This document shows positions 32,471 to 40,765 of a stretch of DNA of 60,085 nucleotides, piece after piece (the first letter of the stretch is position 1; each line of letters opens with the position of its first letter). The notes under the pieces were generated by a model. The model was not told the origin of the DNA. It ran no database searches and worked only from the letters and a program-made list of their open reading frames with translations. Position numbers and translations under genes: made by a program. Origin of the DNA: Sphingomonadaceae bacterium (GTDB lineage Bacteria; Pseudomonadota; Alphaproteobacteria; Sphingomonadales; Sphingomonadaceae); assembly GCA_027533105.1 (NCBI GenBank), contig JAPZTW010000007.1, positions 1 to 60,085 on the forward strand, read 5' to 3'.

Positions 32471-34246
32471 ATGGACGATTCACCCGACATCTTTGGCGAT
32501 GAACCGCAGGACGATGGCCCCAGCGCGGCCGAGCTTGAGGCGGCGGGGCAGGAATCGATGTTCGGTGCGCCGGCGCAGGCGCCCGTTTCGGCGCCTGCGC
32601 CAGTAGCCGCACCGGTTGCCGCCGCGCAGCCCTATCGCGTCCTCGCCCGCAAGTACCGTTCGCAGACCTTTGCCGAGCTGATCGGGCAGGACGCGATGGT
32701 CCAGACCCTGGCCAATGCCATCAAGCGCGACCGGCTGGCCCACGCCTTCCTGATGACCGGGATCCGCGGGGTGGGTAAAACCTCGACCGCGCGGTTGATC
32801 GCCAAGGCGCTCAACTGCGTCGGGCCGGATGGGCAGGGCGGGCCGACGATTGACCCTTGCGGGCAATGCGAGCCCTGCGTGGCCATCGCCGAAGGCCGCC
32901 ATATCGACGTGATCGAGATGGACGCCGCCAGCCATACCGGCGTCGACGACGTGCGCGAGATCATCGAGGCGGTGCGCTATGCTGCCGTTTCGGCGCGCTA
33001 CAAGATCTACATCATCGACGAAGTCCACATGCTTAGCCGCAACGCGTTCAACGCGCTGCTCAAGACGCTGGAAGAACCGCCGCCGCATGTGAAGTTCCTG
33101 TTCGCGACGACCGAGGTCGACAAGCTGCCGGTCACCGTCCTGTCACGGTGCCAGCGGTTCGATCTGAGGCGCATTCCGGCCGAGCTGTTGGCCGATCATT
33201 TCGCGATGATCTGCGGCAAGGAAGGGGTCGAGGCCGAGGCCGAGGCCCTGGCCATGATCGCCGCCGCCGCCGACGGTTCGGTCCGCGACGGACTGTCGAT
33301 CCTCGATCAGGCAATCGCCCACGCCGACCTCGGCGGCGATGGCCGGGTAACGGCCGCGCAGGTGCAGGACATGCTCGGCCTGGCGGACAAGACCGCGCAG
33401 CGCCGCCTGTTCGGCACGATTGTCAGCGGCGATGCGGCGGGCCTGCTGGACCTGGTGGACCAGCAGTTCGCCCTGGGGGTGGAACCGCCCGCCTTGCTGC
33501 GCGGCGCGCTTGAACTGACCCACCGGGTCACGCTGGCCCAGCTTGGGCGCGACGAGACCTCGTTCTCGAACGAGGAACGCGCCGCGATCGAGGACTGGGC
33601 GCAGCGCCTGTCGGCCGGGCAGCTGCACCGGCTGTGGCAACTGCTCCTGAAGGGGCATGACGAGGTCAGGACCGCGCCCGATCCGCTGGTGGCCGCGCGC
33701 ATGGCCTTGTTGCGGGTGCTGCATGCCAGCGACCTGCCCGATCCGGGCAAGCTGGCCGATACCTTGCGCGATCTGCTGGCCCAGGCCCCTGCCGCCCTGG
33801 CTAGTTCGGGTGGCGCTGCTCCGTCCGGCGGACCGGCGGCCTCGGCACCACCCCCGGCGCTGGACTGGGAGGCCCTGATCGACCGGGTCGACCAGTCTGG
33901 TCAGCTGCGCGTGGCCCAGACAATGCGCGACTGGGTGCGGGTGATCGATCTGCGCCCGGGCGAGCTCGTCTATTCCATGGTTCCGGGCTACTCGGGCGAA
34001 CTGGGTCCGGATCTGCGCGACGCCCTGCTGCGGGCGACGGGCGAGCGTTGGACCGTCCAGCGCGGTGAAGGCGAGGGAAGACCGAGCCTGCGCGAGGCGA
34101 CCGAGGCCATCAAGGCCGCCGAAGATGCCGCGCTGCGCCAGCACCCGCTGGTCCAGGCGGCCTTCGCAGCCTTCCCGCAAGCCGAGATTATCGATGACAA
34201 GCCCGCCGCGCTCAGCGGTGGCAAGCAATGGAGCAAGACCGCGTGA
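32471..34246 (+). CDS. dnaX: DNA polymerase III subunit gamma/tau
   Basis: 591 residues from the ATG at 32471 (MDDSPDIFGD). The clamp-loader ATPase follows an acidic and Ala/Pro-rich N-terminal extension of about 55 residues. It contains YRSQTFAELIGQDAMVQTL, Walker A GIRGVGKTSTAR, the zinc-binding Cys cluster (near 118-140, CGQCEPC), Walker B IYIIDEVHML and sensor ATTEVDKLP. The C-terminal region from about 480 is the tau-specific part. The N-terminal extension before the AAA+ core is longer than in E. coli. ybaB follows with overlap. Confidence 0.96.
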   Translation: MDDSPDIFGDEPQDDGPSAAELEAAGQESMFGAPAQAPVSAPAPVAAPVAAAQPYRVLARKYRSQTFAELIGQDAMVQTLANAIKRDRLAHAFLMTGIRGVGKTSTARLIAKALNCVGPDGQGGPTIDPCGQCEPCVAIAEGRHIDVIEMDAASHTGVDDVREIIEAVRYAAVSARYKIYIIDEVHMLSRNAFNALLKTLEEPPPHVKFLFATTEVDKLPVTVLSRCQRFDLRRIPAELLADHFAMICGKEGVEAEAEALAMIAAAADGSVRDGLSILDQAIAHADLGGDGRVTAAQVQDMLGLADKTAQRRLFGTIVSGDAAGLLDLVDQQFALGVEPPALLRGALELTHRVTLAQLGRDETSFSNEERAAIEDWAQRLSAGQLHRLWQLLLKGHDEVRTAPDPLVAARMALLRVLHASDLPDPGKLADTLRDLLAQAPAALASSGGAAPSGGPAASAPPPALDWEALIDRVDQSGQLRVAQTMRDWVRVIDLRPGELVYSMVPGYSGELGPDLRDALLRATGERWTVQRGEGEGRPSLREATEAIKAAEDAALRQHPLVQAAFAAFPQAEIIDDKPAALSGGKQWSKTA

Positions 34247-34581
34247 AGTCGATGGAAGAGCTGCTCAAGGCCGCCCAGCAGGCTGCCGAGACCATCCAGA
34301 AGCAGATGACCGAGAGCCAGGGCAAGCTCGACGCGATCGAAGTGGAAGGTCGTGCGGGTGGCGGCCTCGTTACCGTGCGCGCTTCGGCCAAGGGGCGGAT
34401 CATTGGTGTCCACATCGACGACAGCCTGCTCAAGCCCGAGGAAAAGGGCATCCTCGAAGACCTGATCGCCGCCGCCTTCAACGATGCCCGGACCAAGGCG
34501 GACGAGGTCGCCGGTCAGGAAATGGCCAAGATGCAGCAGGGCATGGCTCTGCCGCCGGGGTTCAAGCTGCCGGGGATGTAG
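34243..34581 (+). CDS. ybaB: YbaB/EbfC family nucleoid-associated protein
   Basis: 112 residues from the GTG at 34243 (VKSMEELLKAAQQAA), which overlaps the dnaX stop and has GGAG nine bases upstream. The ATG at 34228 is an alternative. The GTG start matches the MKSMEE start common in the family. A coiled N-terminal helix is followed by EVEGRAGGGLVTVRASAKG and a C-terminal PPGFKLPGM. It binds DNA as a dimer. recR, the usual third gene of the dnaX-ybaB-recR cluster, is missing here. Confidence 0.92.
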   Translation: MKSMEELLKAAQQAAETIQKQMTESQGKLDAIEVEGRAGGGLVTVRASAKGRIIGVHIDDSLLKPEEKGILEDLIAAAFNDARTKADEVAGQEMAKMQQGMALPPGFKLPGM

Positions 34582-34591
34582 GTCCGGCCGC

Positions 34592-35878
34592 TCAGCGGAC
34601 CAGCTTGCCACCCTTCATCACGTGGTCGATCCGTTCGAGCGCGGTGATGTCCGCCAGCGGGTTTTCATCGACGGCGACGAGATCGGCAAAGCGGCCGGGC
34701 GCAATCGTGCCGACCCGCTCGCTCCAGCCGAGCATTCGCGCGCCGACGATCGTGGCCGACTGGATCACCTGCATCGGGGTCATGCCCCAGCGCACCATAT
34801 AGGCGAACTGGCGGGCGTTCTGCCCGTGGGGATAGACCCCGGCATCGGTCCCGAAGGAAATCTGGACACCGGCCTTCACCGCCTTGCGGAAGCCGATCCG
34901 CTGAGCCTCGGTCGTATCGTCGTTCTTGCGCAGGATGTCGGCGGACCAGCCATCGCGCTTGCCGACTTCGGCAATGAAATCGCCGTTGTAGATGTCCATC
35001 GACAGGAAAACGCCCTTTGCCTTCGCGAGCGCAATACCCTCCTCATCGATCAGGCTGGCATGCTCGATCCCGCGAACCCCGGCGCGCAGGGCGACCTTGA
35101 TCCCCTCGGCGCCGTGGGCATGGGCCGTAACCCACGATCCGCGCGCCGCAGCGGCTTCCACCGCCGCGCGAATCTCCGCCTCGGTCATTTCCAGCGCGCC
35201 CGGCTCGGTACCCTGGGTCAGAACAGCGCCGGTGGCGATCAGCTTGATCGAATCCGCGCCGTTCTGGAGCAGGTAGTTGACCCTGGTGCGGACCTCGGCC
35301 GGGCCACTGGCCACGCCCGCGCGGAAGCTGGCCGGCACGGTGACATCGGGCGCCAGCCCGGTCACTTCGCCGCCACCGCCCGGCACGGTGACATAGGCAC
35401 CCACGGCAGAGATCCGCGGGCCGATCACATCGCCCCGTTCAATCGCATCGCGCAGCGCCACATTGGCAAAGGCGCGATAGGAACCAACGTCATGAACCGT
35501 GGTGAACCCGGCCATCAGCGTCTTGCGGGCGTGCCCCGCGCCGCGCAGCGCAATCGCCGCTTCCGAATGGAGCAACGGTTCGGCCACATTGGCGCTCTGT
35601 TCGATATCGGCCAGGTGAACGTGGGTGTCGATCAGGCCGGGCAAGACCCAATGGGCTGACCAATCGATCAGCTTTGCCCCTTGCGGGGGCGGCGACCAGG
35701 CGGTCACCGCGACGATCCGGCCGTCCTCGATCCGGATCAGCCGATCCCGCAAGACCGTTCCGGCCTCGCTGTCGATCATCTGTCCGGCGCGGACGTAGAG
35801 CGTTTCAGCCTGCGCTGTCGTGGCCGACAACGTGGCCGAAAACAGGGCCAGCAGCGGGGGCAGAAGGTGCCGCATCAC
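34592..35878 (-). CDS. secreted metal-dependent amidohydrolase (first of two paralogues)
   Basis: 428 residues with a signal peptide (1-24, ending AQA). It is an amidohydrolase of the imidazolonepropionase-like/prolidase group: LPGLIDTHVHLADIEQ (HxH metal site), then VTAHAHGAEGIKVALRAG, IEHASLIDEEGIALAK and ISFGTDAGVYPHGQNARQF (Asp ligand). It probably hydrolyses a cyclic amide or dipeptide in the periplasm; related enzymes include Xaa-Pro dipeptidases. Its start overlaps the end of the upstream paralogue by four bases. It is convergent with ybaB. Confidence 0.88.
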   Translation of the reverse strand: MMRHLLPPLLALFSATLSATTAQAETLYVRAGQMIDSEAGTVLRDRLIRIEDGRIVAVTAWSPPPQGAKLIDWSAHWVLPGLIDTHVHLADIEQSANVAEPLLHSEAAIALRGAGHARKTLMAGFTTVHDVGSYRAFANVALRDAIERGDVIGPRISAVGAYVTVPGGGGEVTGLAPDVTVPASFRAGVASGPAEVRTRVNYLLQNGADSIKLIATGAVLTQGTEPGALEMTEAEIRAAVEAAAARGSWVTAHAHGAEGIKVALRAGVRGIEHASLIDEEGIALAKAKGVFLSMDIYNGDFIAEVGKRDGWSADILRKNDDTTEAQRIGFRKAVKAGVQISFGTDAGVYPHGQNARQFAYMVRWGMTPMQVIQSATIVGARMLGWSERVGTIAPGRFADLVAVDENPLADITALERIDHVMKGGKLVR

Positions 35879-37167
35879 CGGGCTGGCTCGATCTTGCGGC
35901 CCCCCTTGATGACCGCTGCGGGCCGTTCGAGCAGGCGGATATTGGCCAGCGGATCACCGTCAACCGCCACCAGATCGGCGAAGCGACCGGTTGCGATCTG
36001 GCCGACGTCACCTTCCTGGCCCAGCGCCTGGGCCCCGTTGATGGTGGCGGCGCGGATCGCATCCAGCGGGGTCATGCCGAACTGGACCATCGTGGCGAAC
36101 TGCTTGCCGACATCGCCATGGGGCATAACCCCGGCATCGGAACCGAAGACCATCCGGACCCCGGCCTTGTAGGCCTTGCGGAAGTTGTCGCGCTGAAGCT
36201 GGGCCACCTCGCGGTCCTTGCGCAGGTTGTCTTCCAGCACCCCGTTCTTCTTGCCTTCGGCCTGGGTATATTCGGTGTTGTAGATATCCATGCTGAACCA
36301 GACCGGCTTCGCGCGCGCCGCTGCCAGCTTGATCCCTTCATCATCGACCAGGCTGACGTGTTCGATCGTGTCGATCCCGGCCTTGATCGCCGCCTTGATC
36401 CCGGCCGCGCCATGGGCATGGGCCGCCACGCGCAGGCCCCACATCTGGGCTTCGTCGACGATCGCCTTCAGTTCGGCTTCGGTCAGCTGCTGCTGGCCGG
36501 GCTCGGTATTGCGGCTGAACACCCCGCCGGTGGCGCAGACCTTAATCACTTCCGCGCCGTACTTGCGCTGGCGCCGCACCTGGTAGCGCAGCTCCTCGAC
36601 ATTATCGCCAATGCCTTCTTCCTTTTCCGGCTTTTCCAGCGACGGGGGCAGGAAGGTTGAATCGCAGTGGCCGCCGGTTGCGCCCAGAGCATGACCGGCC
36701 GGCACGATCCGCGGCCCCACCACATAGCCCGCCACAATCGCCTGCTTCAGGCCCACGTCGTTGCGATTGCCCGAACCGACATTGCGGACAGTGGTGAACC
36801 CGGCATCCAGCATGGCCCGGGCATTGCCCACGGCGGTCATGCCAAAGAAGCTGTCGGTGAATTCCAGCCCGCGATAGCCGCCGATATCGGCGGGGCTATC
36901 AAGGTGAACGTGCATGTCGATGAAGCCGGGTAGCACGGTCTTGCCCTTGAGATCGATGGTTTCAACCTCGCTCGACAGGCGGATCGCGCGGGCATCGGCG
37001 ATCTGGGTGATCCGGCCGCTGTCATCCACGAAGATCGCGGGATTTTCGACATATCGTCCGGTCGCCACATCGAGATAGCGATCGGCGAGGATCACGCGGT
37101 CCTTGGCAAGGGCCGGGGCCGAAAGCGAACAGGCGGCTACCGAAAGGGCAAGGACTAGGCGCTTCAT
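35875..37167 (-). CDS. secreted metal-dependent amidohydrolase (second of two paralogues)
   Basis: 430 residues with a signal peptide (ending SAPALA). The order of motifs equals that of the downstream gene: LPGFIDMHVHLDSPAD, VAAHAHGAAGIKAAIKAG, IEHVSLVDDEGIKLA and MVFGSDAGVMPHGDVGKQF. The two are clear tandem duplicates and translationally coupled (ATGA). Differences in the region EKPEKEEGIGDNVEELRYQV suggest a different substrate. It is divergent from lon. Confidence 0.88.
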   Translation of the reverse strand: MKRLVLALSVAACSLSAPALAKDRVILADRYLDVATGRYVENPAIFVDDSGRITQIADARAIRLSSEVETIDLKGKTVLPGFIDMHVHLDSPADIGGYRGLEFTDSFFGMTAVGNARAMLDAGFTTVRNVGSGNRNDVGLKQAIVAGYVVGPRIVPAGHALGATGGHCDSTFLPPSLEKPEKEEGIGDNVEELRYQVRRQRKYGAEVIKVCATGGVFSRNTEPGQQQLTEAELKAIVDEAQMWGLRVAAHAHGAAGIKAAIKAGIDTIEHVSLVDDEGIKLAAARAKPVWFSMDIYNTEYTQAEGKKNGVLEDNLRKDREVAQLQRDNFRKAYKAGVRMVFGSDAGVMPHGDVGKQFATMVQFGMTPLDAIRAATINGAQALGQEGDVGQIATGRFADLVAVDGDPLANIRLLERPAAVIKGGRKIEPAR

Positions 37168-37311
37168 CGATCATTACTCCCCATCACAGTTGGCCTGTGA
37201 TGCTGGCTTCAACCCGTCTTGGCAATGGCGGGCCTTCCACAGGCAGGAATTCGCCAGCCATTGCGCCAGCCCAAGGGCATGCCCATATCCAGCAGCAAGA
37301 CCGGGATTCAC

Positions 37312-37335
37312 CCGGATGGTGCCAGTTGGCACCGG
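37312..37335 (+). promoter_or_regulatory. hairpin in the lon leader
   Basis: GGTGCC (37318-37323) pairs with GGCACC (37328-37333) around AGTT, extended by CC/GG with a two-base bulge. It ends only a few bases before the lon start and could hide the initiation region. A second, wider inverted repeat, GCAATGGC/GCCATTGC, lies at 37222-37229 and 37257-37264. Confidence 0.45.
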
Positions 37336-37341
37336 ATGACA

Positions 37342-39762
37342 ATGGAATTCGAAATGCACCTGCTGCCCTTGCTTCCCCTGCGCGACATCGTCGTGTTTCC
37401 CGGCATGGTCGTTCCGCTGTTCGTTGGCCGCGAGAAGTCGGTCGCCGCGCTGGAATCGGCCATGGCGGGTGACAAGGACATCTTCCTGCTCGCCCAGCTC
37501 GATCCGGGTTGCGACGATCCCGATGGCGATGACCTGTACGAAGTCGGCGTGATCGCCACGGTCCTGCAACTGCTCAAGCTGCCCGATGGCACCGTGCGGG
37601 TGCTGGTCGAGGCCCGGCAGCGCGCCCGGCTGGCCGACCTGCGGCAGGAAAGCGGCGCGAATGGCGACCTGATGGTGGCCGGGGTGGAACCGATCGAACC
37701 GGTTCCGGCCAGCGGCAGCGAAGTCGAAGGGATGATGCGCAGCGTTGTCGAGGCCTTCGGCGAATATGCCAAGCTCAACAAGAAGCTGCCCCAGGACGCC
37801 GGTGACAACCTGGGCGATATTGCCGATGCTTCGGCGCTGGCCGATGCGGTTGCCGCGCATATCCAGGCCAAGGTGGCCGACAAGCAGGCCATGCTGACCG
37901 AGGAAGATGCGCTCAAGCGGCTGGAAATGGCCTTTTCCTTCATGGAAGGCGAACTGGGCGTGCTGCAGGTCGAGCGGCGAATCCGCGGCCGCGTGAAGCG
38001 GCAGATGGAGAAGACCCAGCGCGAATACTACCTCAACGAGCAGCTCAAGGCGATCCAGCAGGAACTGGGCGGTGGCGACGATGGCGAAGCCAACGAGATC
38101 CAGGAACTGCAGGACAAGATCGACAAGCTGAAGCTGTCGAAGGAAGCCCGGGCCAAGGCCAATGCCGAGCTCAAGAAGCTGAAGACCATGCAGCCGATGA
38201 GCGCGGAAGCCACCGTGATCCGCAACTACCTCGACGTGTTGCTGGGTCTGCCCTGGGGCAAGAAGAGCAAGCTGAAGCGCGATATTCCGGCCGCTCAGGC
38301 GGTGCTGGACGATGACCACTATGCCCTCGACAAGGTCAAGGACCGGATCATCGAGTACCTTGCGGTCCAGGCGCGCACCAACAAGCTGAAGGGGCCGATC
38401 CTGTGCCTCGTCGGCCCGCCGGGCGTGGGCAAGACCTCGCTGGGCAAGTCGATCGCCAAGGCGACCGGCCGGCAGTTCATCCGCCAGTCGCTGGGCGGCG
38501 TGCGCGACGAGGCCGAGATCCGTGGCCACCGCCGGACCTATATCGGTTCGCTGCCGGGCAAGATCGTGACCAACCTGCGCAAGGCCGGGACGAGCAATCC
38601 GCTGTTCCTGCTCGACGAGATCGACAAGCTGGGACAGGACTTCCGGGGCGATCCGGCTTCGGCCCTGCTGGAAGTGCTCGATCCCGAACAGAACGCCAAG
38701 TTCCAGGATCACTACCTTGAGCTGGATATCGACCTGTCGGACGTGATGTTCGTCTGCACGGCCAACAGCCTCAACCTGCCGCAGCCGCTGCTGGACCGGA
38801 TGGAGATCATCCGGCTGGAAGGCTATACCGAGGACGAGAAGGTCGAGATTGCCGAACGGCATCTGGTGGCCAAGCAGGTAGAGGCGCATGGCCTGAAAAA
38901 GGGCGAGTTCACGCTGACCACCGAAGGGCTGCGCGACCTGATCCGTTATTACACCCGCGAGGCCGGGGTACGTACGCTGGAGCGCGAGATCGCGCGGCTG
39001 GCCCGCAAGAGCCTGCGCCAGATCCTGGAAGGCAAGGCCACGGCGGTTGTCATCACGCCGGAGAACCTTGGCGAATATGCCGGGGTCCGCAAGTACCGCT
39101 TTGGCGAGGCCGAGGAGGAGCATCAGGTTGGCGCCGTCACCGGTCTGGCCTGGACCGAGGTCGGCGGTGAGTTGCTGACCATCGAAAGCGTGACCGTGCC
39201 GGGCAAGGGCGGGATCAAGACCACCGGCAAGCTGGGCGAGGTGATGAACGAAAGCGTCCAGGCGGCCTTCAGCTTCGTCAAGTCCCGCTCGCCGGCCTAT
39301 GGCATCAAGCCCAGCCTGATCGCCCGCAAGGACATCCATATCCACTTGCCCGAAGGGGCGGTCCCCAAGGATGGCCCCAGCGCGGGGATCGGCATGGTCA
39401 CCTCGATCGTCTCGACCCTGACCGGCATCCCGGTGCGCAAGGACGTGGCGATGACGGGCGAGGTTACCCTGCGTGGCCGGGTCCTGGCGATTGGTGGGCT
39501 CAAGGAAAAGCTGCTCGCGGCCCTGCGTGGCGGGATCAAGACCGTGCTGATCCCCGAAGAGAACGTGAAGGACCTGGCCGAACTGCCGGCGAACATCACC
39601 AGCAGTCTGGAAATCGTGCCGGTGGCCCATGTCGACGCGGTGCTGGAACGGGCCCTGGTGACCATGCCGGAGCCGATCGAGTGGACCGAAGCCGATGAAC
39701 TGGCGACCCCGCCGGGCATGGTTCCGGGGGGCAGCACGGGCGAGGTTCCGACCGCACATTGA
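37342..39762 (+). CDS. lon: ATP-dependent protease Lon
   Basis: 806 residues from the ATG at 37342. ATGs at 37336 and 37354 are alternatives. With 37342 the catalytic Ser is residue 680, almost the same number as in E. coli Lon. The domains are an N-terminal substrate domain ([20 protein letters not shown]), an AAA+ domain with [13 protein letters not shown] and [10 protein letters not shown], and a C-terminal protease domain with [11 protein letters not shown] and the Lys of the Ser-Lys dyad later in GLKEKLLAA. It degrades damaged and regulatory proteins. hupB follows, the typical order. Confidence 0.96.
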   Translation: MEFEMHLLPLLPLRDIVVFPGMVVPLFVGREKSVAALESAMAGDKDIFLLAQLDPGCDDPDGDDLYEVGVIATVLQLLKLPDGTVRVLVEARQRARLADLRQESGANGDLMVAGVEPIEPVPASGSEVEGMMRSVVEAFGEYAKLNKKLPQDAGDNLGDIADASALADAVAAHIQAKVADKQAMLTEEDALKRLEMAFSFMEGELGVLQVERRIRGRVKRQMEKTQREYYLNEQLKAIQQELGGGDDGEANEIQELQDKIDKLKLSKEARAKANAELKKLKTMQPMSAEATVIRNYLDVLLGLPWGKKSKLKRDIPAAQAVLDDDHYALDKVKDRIIEYLAVQARTNKLKGPILCLVGPPGVGKTSLGKSIAKATGRQFIRQSLGGVRDEAEIRGHRRTYIGSLPGKIVTNLRKAGTSNPLFLLDEIDKLGQDFRGDPASALLEVLDPEQNAKFQDHYLELDIDLSDVMFVCTANSLNLPQPLLDRMEIIRLEGYTEDEKVEIAERHLVAKQVEAHGLKKGEFTLTTEGLRDLIRYYTREAGVRTLEREIARLARKSLRQILEGKATAVVITPENLGEYAGVRKYRFGEAEEEHQVGAVTGLAWTEVGGELLTIESVTVPGKGGIKTTGKLGEVMNESVQAAFSFVKSRSPAYGIKPSLIARKDIHIHLPEGAVPKDGPSAGIGMVTSIVSTLTGIPVRKDVAMTGEVTLRGRVLAIGGLKEKLLAALRGGIKTVLIPEENVKDLAELPANITSSLEIVPVAHVDAVLERALVTMPEPIEWTEADELATPPGMVPGGSTGEVPTAH

Positions 39763-39765
39763 TTC

Positions 39766-39826
39766 GCTGCAACCAGCCGGGATCGAGTCGCTGCATTGCA
39801 GCATCGCCCGGTTGGTCGCATTGCAG
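39766..39826. repeat. nested inverted and direct repeats between lon and hupB
   Basis: CAACCAGCCGGG (39770-39781) faces CCCGGTTGGTCG (39807-39818) with ten of twelve matches. Between them lies the palindrome CTGCATTGCAG (39791-39801). GTCG(CT)GCATTGCAG then recurs at 39815-39826. It may be the lon terminator or a regulatory site; no U-run is present. Confidence 0.5.
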
Positions 39827-39890
39827 TGCTCAGTTGGTCGAAAATGGCGGGAAACGGTGGATAATCGCGACCGATTTCACAGCTTTCGCT

Positions 39891-39919
39891 TTGACAGTCC
39901 CCGGAAAAGCGGCTCAATT
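39891..39919 (+). promoter_or_regulatory. candidate hupB promoter
   Basis: A perfect TTGACA (39891-39896) stands 17 bases before TCAATT (39914-39919), about 60 bases upstream of the hupB start. The -10 element is weak (three of six). HU is strongly expressed and often has its own promoter after lon. Confidence 0.45.
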
Positions 39920-39980
39920 CCGCCAGCTTTTCGAGGCGAATCAAACCAAACACCAATTCCTGAAACTTAGGGGGTTTCCC

Positions 39981-40253
39981 ATGAACAAGAACGACCTGAT
40001 CAGCGCCGTCGCCGACGCCAGCGGCCTCACCAAGAGCGATGCCACCAAGGCCGTCGAAGGCGTTTTCGACGCGATCACCGGCGCCCTGAAGAAGGGTGAT
40101 GAAGTGCGCCTCGTTGGCTTCGGCACCTTCTCGGTTGCCAAGCGCAAGGCTTCGACCGGCCGCAACCCGCGCACCGGCGAACCGATGAAGATCAAGGCTT
40201 CGGCCCAGCCGAAGTTCAAGGCTGGCAAGGGCCTCAAGGACGCTGTGAACTAA
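39981..40253 (+). CDS. hupB: DNA-binding protein HU
   Basis: 90 residues, MNKNDLISAVADASGLTKSD at the N-terminus, GFGTFSVAKRKASTGRNPRTG with the conserved beta-arm RNPRTG and Pro, and a basic C-terminus. Length and motifs are those of HU beta. AGGGGG lies seven bases before the ATG. It compacts and bends DNA. A strong terminator follows. Confidence 0.97.
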   Translation: MNKNDLISAVADASGLTKSDATKAVEGVFDAITGALKKGDEVRLVGFGTFSVAKRKASTGRNPRTGEPMKIKASAQPKFKAGKGLKDAVN

Positions 40254-40300
40254 GCAGCGCTTCCGGCGACCGCAACGCCTCGCGGTCGGCCTAGCCAAGG

Positions 40301-40340
40301 ACGCCGCGCTTGCCACTGGTAGGCGCGGCGTTCGGCTTTT
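40301..40340 (+). terminator. rho-independent terminator of hupB
   Basis: ACGCCGCGC (40301-40309) pairs with GCGCGGCGT (40323-40331). TTCGGCTTTT follows. It stands 47 bases after the hupB stop. Confidence 0.75.
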
Positions 40341-40400
40341 CGGGCACGGTGAACCGGGCAGGGTGGACGACTGGCCCCAGCCGCCCTATATCCGCCGAAG

Positions 40401-40679
40401 ATGACACGCCTTCTCCTTGCCATTCTGGCCCTGATGACAGGGCTTGTCGCGCAGGCCGGACCGGCCCAGGCGCGGATGAATGGCGCCGCGGAGACCGAGA
40501 TCGGCGCCTCCGACAATGCCCGTGGCGCAGCGCGCACGACTGCCACCCAGGGGCAGCCGATCGACGCGCCGGTGGCACAAAAGGAACGGCGCGAGCGCGA
40601 TGCACAGCGGGTGCGCCCCGCGCGGGGCCGCGTCTTCATCCCTTCCGTACTGCTGGGTGTCGATCGCGCGCTGGAATAG
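40401..40679 (+). CDS. small secreted protein of unknown function
   Basis: 92 residues with a signal peptide (MTRLLLAILALMTGLVAQA, cleaved near AQA), then a polar, Arg- and Ala-rich, low-complexity mature region and a short hydrophobic end FIPSVLLGVDRALE. No family is recognised. The clean signal peptide and the position between a terminator and secA support a real gene, but the ribosome binding site is weak. Confidence 0.55.
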   Translation: MTRLLLAILALMTGLVAQAGPAQARMNGAAETEIGASDNARGAARTTATQGQPIDAPVAQKERRERDAQRVRPARGRVFIPSVLLGVDRALE

Positions 40680-40765
40680 CCTCGGCTGAATTGCCCCACG
40701 ATCGCGCTGCGGCCTGATTGCGGCCGCGCGCCAATGCCTGTTCATCCAATCAGTGGAATCAACCT

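Noticed and set aside
37174..39804. An 876-codon open frame antisense to lon
   Set aside because: The same GC effect applies. Lon motifs are complete on the plus strand and the antisense product has no recognisable domain.
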